Shown here: in pieces, positions 9,822 to 12,470 of the stretch
Layout: each line of letters begins with the position of its first letter
Position numbering within the stretch: the stretch's first letter is position 1
NCBI GenBank assembly: GCA_934511335.1
Contig: CAKSWL010000041.1
Span: forward strand, 1 to 12,470
Direction of reading: 5' to 3'
From: an uncultured Cloacibacillus sp.
GTDB lineage: Bacteria; Synergistota; Synergistia; Synergistales; Synergistaceae
Length of the DNA stretch: 12,470 nucleotides
Program-made: the position numbers and the translations under genes
The notes under the pieces: generated by a model
Databases searched by the model: none
What the model saw: only the letters and a program-made list of their open reading frames with translations
Told to the model about the DNA's origin: nothing

Positions 9822-11696
9822 ATGGCTGAAAAGATGGAATTCCAAAGTGAGGCTAAACAGGTGCTGGAGTTGATGATCAACTCCGTCTATTCCAACCCGA
9901 ATATCTTCGTGCGCGAACTGATTTCTAACGCGTCGGACGCGATAGACAAGCTGCGCATCGAAAGCCTCAGCCGCCCGGAGCTTGTGGAATACGCGAAAAA
10001 CGGACGCATCGATATCACGATAGATAAAAAGGCGGGGACGCTTACCTTCGCCGATAACGGCATCGGCATGGACCGCGACGATCTCATCTCCTACCTCGGC
10101 ACGATCGCGCGCAGCGGCACGGGCGAGTTCATCCGCGCGATGCAGGAGGCCAAGAACGGCGCCGACGGCGACCTTATCGGGCAGTTCGGCGTCGGCTTTT
10201 ACTCAAGCTTCATCGCCGCCGACAAAGTCACCGTCGAAACGATGAAGGCGGGCGACAGCGAAAGCTGGCGCTGGGAATCCTCCGGCGACGGCTCCTACAC
10301 GATAGACAGGGGCAGCCGCACGACGCACGGAAGCGCCGTTACGCTCCGCATAAAACAGGACGAGAGGGCTGGCGACGACCGCGATATTGCGAAGGATTAC
10401 CTCTCCGAATGGACGCTGCGCGGCATCATCAAGGAATATTCCGATTTCGTCACCTATCCCATTTATCTGACCGACGCGGAAAAGAAGCAGAAGGATGACG
10501 AAAAAGAAGAACCAGTAAATTCGATGAAGGCCCTCTGGACCCGCCCGCAGAAGGAGATCAGCGACGAGGAGTTCAACGACTTCTACCGCCACATCTCGCA
10601 TGACTGGGAAAACCCGTTGGAGCGCGTCTATTATAAGGCCGAGGGCGCGAGCGAATTTCGCGCACTGCTCTTCATCCCCTCGCGCCCGCCGATGGATCTC
10701 TTCTATCAGGACGGCAAGCACGGCGTGCAGCTCTACATCCGCCGCGTCTTCATCATGAACGACTGCAAAGAGCTCATCCCCGAATATATGCGCTTCATCA
10801 AGGGAGTCGTCGACTCCGAGGACCTCTCGCTGAACGTCTCGCGCGAAATGCTCCAGCAAGACCGCCAGACGGCGCAGATCAAAAACAGCCTCGTGAAGAA
10901 GCTCTTAGACACCCTGCACAAGATGCAGAAAGATCAGCCCGACAGCTACAGCAAGTTCTGGCAAACCTTCGGCGTCGTCCTTAAAGAGGGCATCATCTCC
11001 GACCTGCGCCACCGCGAGGAGATCATGAAGCTCTGCCTCTTCGACGTATCGGAGGGCGACCGGACGACGCTTGAGGATTACCTCATCAATATGCCGGCGG
11101 GACAGGACAAGATCTATTACCTCACCGGCTCTACGCTTAAGAACCTGAAAAATTCGCCGAAACTCGAAACCTTCAAAAAGAAGGGCATCAAGGTGCTGCT
11201 CCTCGGCGATCCGGTGGACGAAATATGGGTGAACCACGCGCGCAAATTCGACAAATATGACTTCGTCTCCGCCGCCGCGGAGGACCTCATGCTGCCAGAG
11301 GGCGAGAAGGAAGAAAAGAAAGACACCGCGATCGAAAAGAGCGGCCTCGTAAGAAAGCTCAAAGATGCCCTGGGTTCGCTCGTGGAGGACGTCAAGCTCT
11401 CAGACCGCCTCGTCGACTCGCCGGTCTGCTTCGTGCAGAAGGGCGAGGAGATTTCGCCGCAGATGAGAAACTTCTTCAAGTCCATGGGGCAGGAGGTGCC
11501 GGAGGAAAAGCGTGTCATGGAGATCAACCCCGACAACGCCCTCATCAAGAAGATCGCCGCCGAATCAGAGAAAGACGACTTCAACGCCGAGGACTGGTCG
11601 AATGTGCTGATGGGCCTCGCCGCGATCGCCGACGGCGAACCGGTCGCGGACGGGCAGAAGTTCACGAACCTCGTCAGCAGGCTGCTGGAGAAATAA
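9822..11696 (+). CDS. htpG: Molecular chaperone HtpG (Hsp90 family)
   Basis: Dimeric cytosolic ATP-dependent chaperone acting late in protein folding, downstream of DnaK and with ClpB. The 624 residues match the usual bacterial length. The GHKL ATPase domain shows RELISNASDA with the catalytic Glu32, DNGIGM (78-83), GTIARSGT and IGQFGVGFYSSF. A charged linker (about 217-233, rich in K, D and E) leads to the middle domain with LSLNVSREMLQ, and the C-terminal dimerisation domain follows. ATG 9822 has AAGGAGG 7 nt upstream. It lies 95 bp after clpB in the same direction, with a terminator between them, so the pair may be linked by read-through or htpG may be transcribed separately. Confidence 0.97.
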   Translation: MAEKMEFQSEAKQVLELMINSVYSNPNIFVRELISNASDAIDKLRIESLSRPELVEYAKNGRIDITIDKKAGTLTFADNGIGMDRDDLISYLGTIARSGTGEFIRAMQEAKNGADGDLIGQFGVGFYSSFIAADKVTVETMKAGDSESWRWESSGDGSYTIDRGSRTTHGSAVTLRIKQDERAGDDRDIAKDYLSEWTLRGIIKEYSDFVTYPIYLTDAEKKQKDDEKEEPVNSMKALWTRPQKEISDEEFNDFYRHISHDWENPLERVYYKAEGASEFRALLFIPSRPPMDLFYQDGKHGVQLYIRRVFIMNDCKELIPEYMRFIKGVVDSEDLSLNVSREMLQQDRQTAQIKNSLVKKLLDTLHKMQKDQPDSYSKFWQTFGVVLKEGIISDLRHREEIMKLCLFDVSEGDRTTLEDYLINMPAGQDKIYYLTGSTLKNLKNSPKLETFKKKGIKVLLLGDPVDEIWVNHARKFDKYDFVSAAAEDLMLPEGEKEEKKDTAIEKSGLVRKLKDALGSLVEDVKLSDRLVDSPVCFVQKGEEISPQMRNFFKSMGQEVPEEKRVMEINPDNALIKKIAAESEKDDFNAEDWSNVLMGLAAIADGEPVADGQKFTNLVSRLLEK

Positions 11697-11712
11697 CCCC
11701 CTTCGAAGCCGG

Positions 11713-11736
11713 CGTCCGGCGGTAAAAAACCGGACG
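11713..11736 (+). terminator. Hairpin after htpG, possible terminator
   Basis: CGTCCGG (11713-11719) and CCGGACG (11730-11736) are perfect 7-bp arms around the loop CGGTAAAAAA, starting 17 bp past the htpG stop. No T-run follows, so intrinsic termination on the plus strand is doubtful. The loop closely resembles that of the clpB terminator (TGTAAAAAA). Confidence 0.4.
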
Positions 11737-11775
11737 GCAGGACAGGAGTCAGAAATATCCGCCCCAACGACAGAC

Positions 11776-11805
11776 GCTCCCCCGCCCTTGCCGGTACGGG
11801 GGAGC
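11776..11805. terminator. Strong hairpin between the convergent htpG and B3/4 genes
   Basis: GCTCCCCCG (11776-11784) and CGGGGGAGC (11797-11805) form a perfect 9-bp stem with a 12-nt loop. It sits 2 bp beyond the stop codon of the minus-strand gene. Flanking T-runs are weak on both strands (TGTTATCTTATC on plus). It could end transcription from both sides or protect the 3' ends. Confidence 0.5.
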
Positions 11806-11807
11806 TG

Positions 11808-12470
11808 TTATCTTATCTCCATCGAACGACGTCCGGCGTCTAAGATGTCCGTCCTCACCTCGGCCCGGAAAAAGCGCACCAGCCCTTCGGAGAGGGAATC
11901 ACAGACATTCTGCGCCGTCTCCGGCGGCAGTTCGCCCAGTATTTCGGAGACAAAAAAGATATTTTTGCTCTCCGGCGTGATGATTGCGTGACGGGACTGC
12001 TTCCAGACAAAGTGTCTTGTGATAATGACGCCGCCGTCGGCGTAACTGACCTCGCCTGCGGGCACCGCAACGCTCTCGCCGCCGTCCAGCGCCGCAAAGG
12101 TATCGCCGGGGCGGGAAAGGCGCAGGGCCAGCCCCTCGCGCAGCGCGTCGATGTCAAAGCCTCCCGCGGGTACCAGATGGCGGAGCGACACCGCGTTATA
12201 AAAATCGACAAAGGGGTGGATGGTCAAGGGCCTTCCACCCTTTCCTGCGCGTCGCGTCAGCGCCTCGATCGAACATGGAAAATCCTTCCGCGGCGCCCCC
12301 GCCTTTTTCATGCGCTCCCCCCATGGCTTGATATTAGGGTGAGACTGCGGGTTTCCATAGGCGGACGCCGCCGCGGCGGCCATCGCCCAGGCCTCGCCAA
12401 GGTCTGCCGCCACAGGTCCCCTATCCTCCGGAAGATGCAGCCCGTAGGCGGCCGCGGCGACGAGCCGCAT
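11808..12470 (-). CDS. Free-standing B3/B4 tRNA-editing-like domain protein (5' end probably outside window)
   Basis: The 220 visible residues match the stand-alone B3/4 domain family (COG3382 type), related to the editing domain of the phenylalanyl-tRNA synthetase beta subunit. Recognisable family features are a conserved W-x-E-x2-KK-x-GA-x-RKD segment, CSIEALTRR, a central HPFVDFYNAVSL and the following PAGGFDID. In the synthetase this domain hydrolyses mischarged Tyr-tRNA-Phe; a trans-editing or amino-acyl binding role for the free protein is inference. An ATG falls exactly at the window edge (12470-12468), but the sequence MRLVAAAAYG resembles the interior of the family's N-terminus, so the true start is probably further upstream. 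It converges on htpG and has no visible functional link to it. Confidence 0.82.
   Translation of the reverse strand: MRLVAAAAYGLHLPEDRGPVAADLGEAWAMAAAAASAYGNPQSHPNIKPWGERMKKAGAPRKDFPCSIEALTRRAGKGGRPLTIHPFVDFYNAVSLRHLVPAGGFDIDALREGLALRLSRPGDTFAALDGGESVAVPAGEVSYADGGVIITRHFVWKQSRHAIITPESKNIFFVSEILGELPPETAQNVCDSLSEGLVRFFRAEVRTDILDAGRRSMEIR

Noticed and set aside
10203..10859. 218-codon open frame on the minus strand inside htpG
   Set aside because: Antisense shadow of the conserved HtpG reading frame, without a ribosome site or family resemblance.

Overview
The window is a GC-rich bacterial chromosomal segment dominated by protein quality control. It encodes two membrane or AAA+ proteases (FtsH and a Lon-family S16 protease), the disaggregase ClpB and the Hsp90 homologue HtpG, together with housekeeping genes for base-excision repair, tRNA modification and purine salvage. 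The tilS-hpt-ftsH order, GC-ending codons, strong GGAGG-type ribosome sites and frequent TTG starts point to a Gram-positive-like or Synergistota-type (Cloacibacillus-like) bacterium. That placement rests on gene order and protein character only and is moderately uncertain.

Layout. Positions 1-6377 hold a minus-strand operon, transcribed from about 6342 leftwards: lon-like protease, nth, tilS, hpt, ftsH. The first three genes overlap (1 bp and 11 bp), hpt follows after 67 bp and ftsH after 71 bp; ftsH runs off the left edge. The operon has a sigma-70-like promoter and a leader of about 95 nt with a long GC-rich hairpin. Upstream of it (6451-6831) lies a monocistronic cold-shock protein gene on the same strand, with its own promoter and an intrinsic terminator. 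From 7016 rightwards, on the plus strand, clpB and htpG follow each other. They are separated by an intrinsic terminator whose T-rich tail overlaps a consensus -10 box, so htpG probably has its own start. At the right edge a minus-strand B3/4-domain gene converges on htpG; hairpins fill the gap.

The cold-shock gene and clpB are divergent and share a 353-bp AT-rich intergenic region. The clpB promoter contains a heptamer direct repeat with a 10-bp period between its -35 and -10 boxes, resembling a CtsR box in layout but not matching it fully. No HrcA/CIRCE element was seen.

No mobile elements, CRISPR arrays, tRNA or rRNA genes were seen. The genes are conserved families, and I found no convincing novel multigene system. 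The points most worth a second look are the repeat at the clpB promoter, the structured leader of the protease operon, and the Lon-like protein with an arginine in place of the Walker A lysine and a large coiled-coil insertion.
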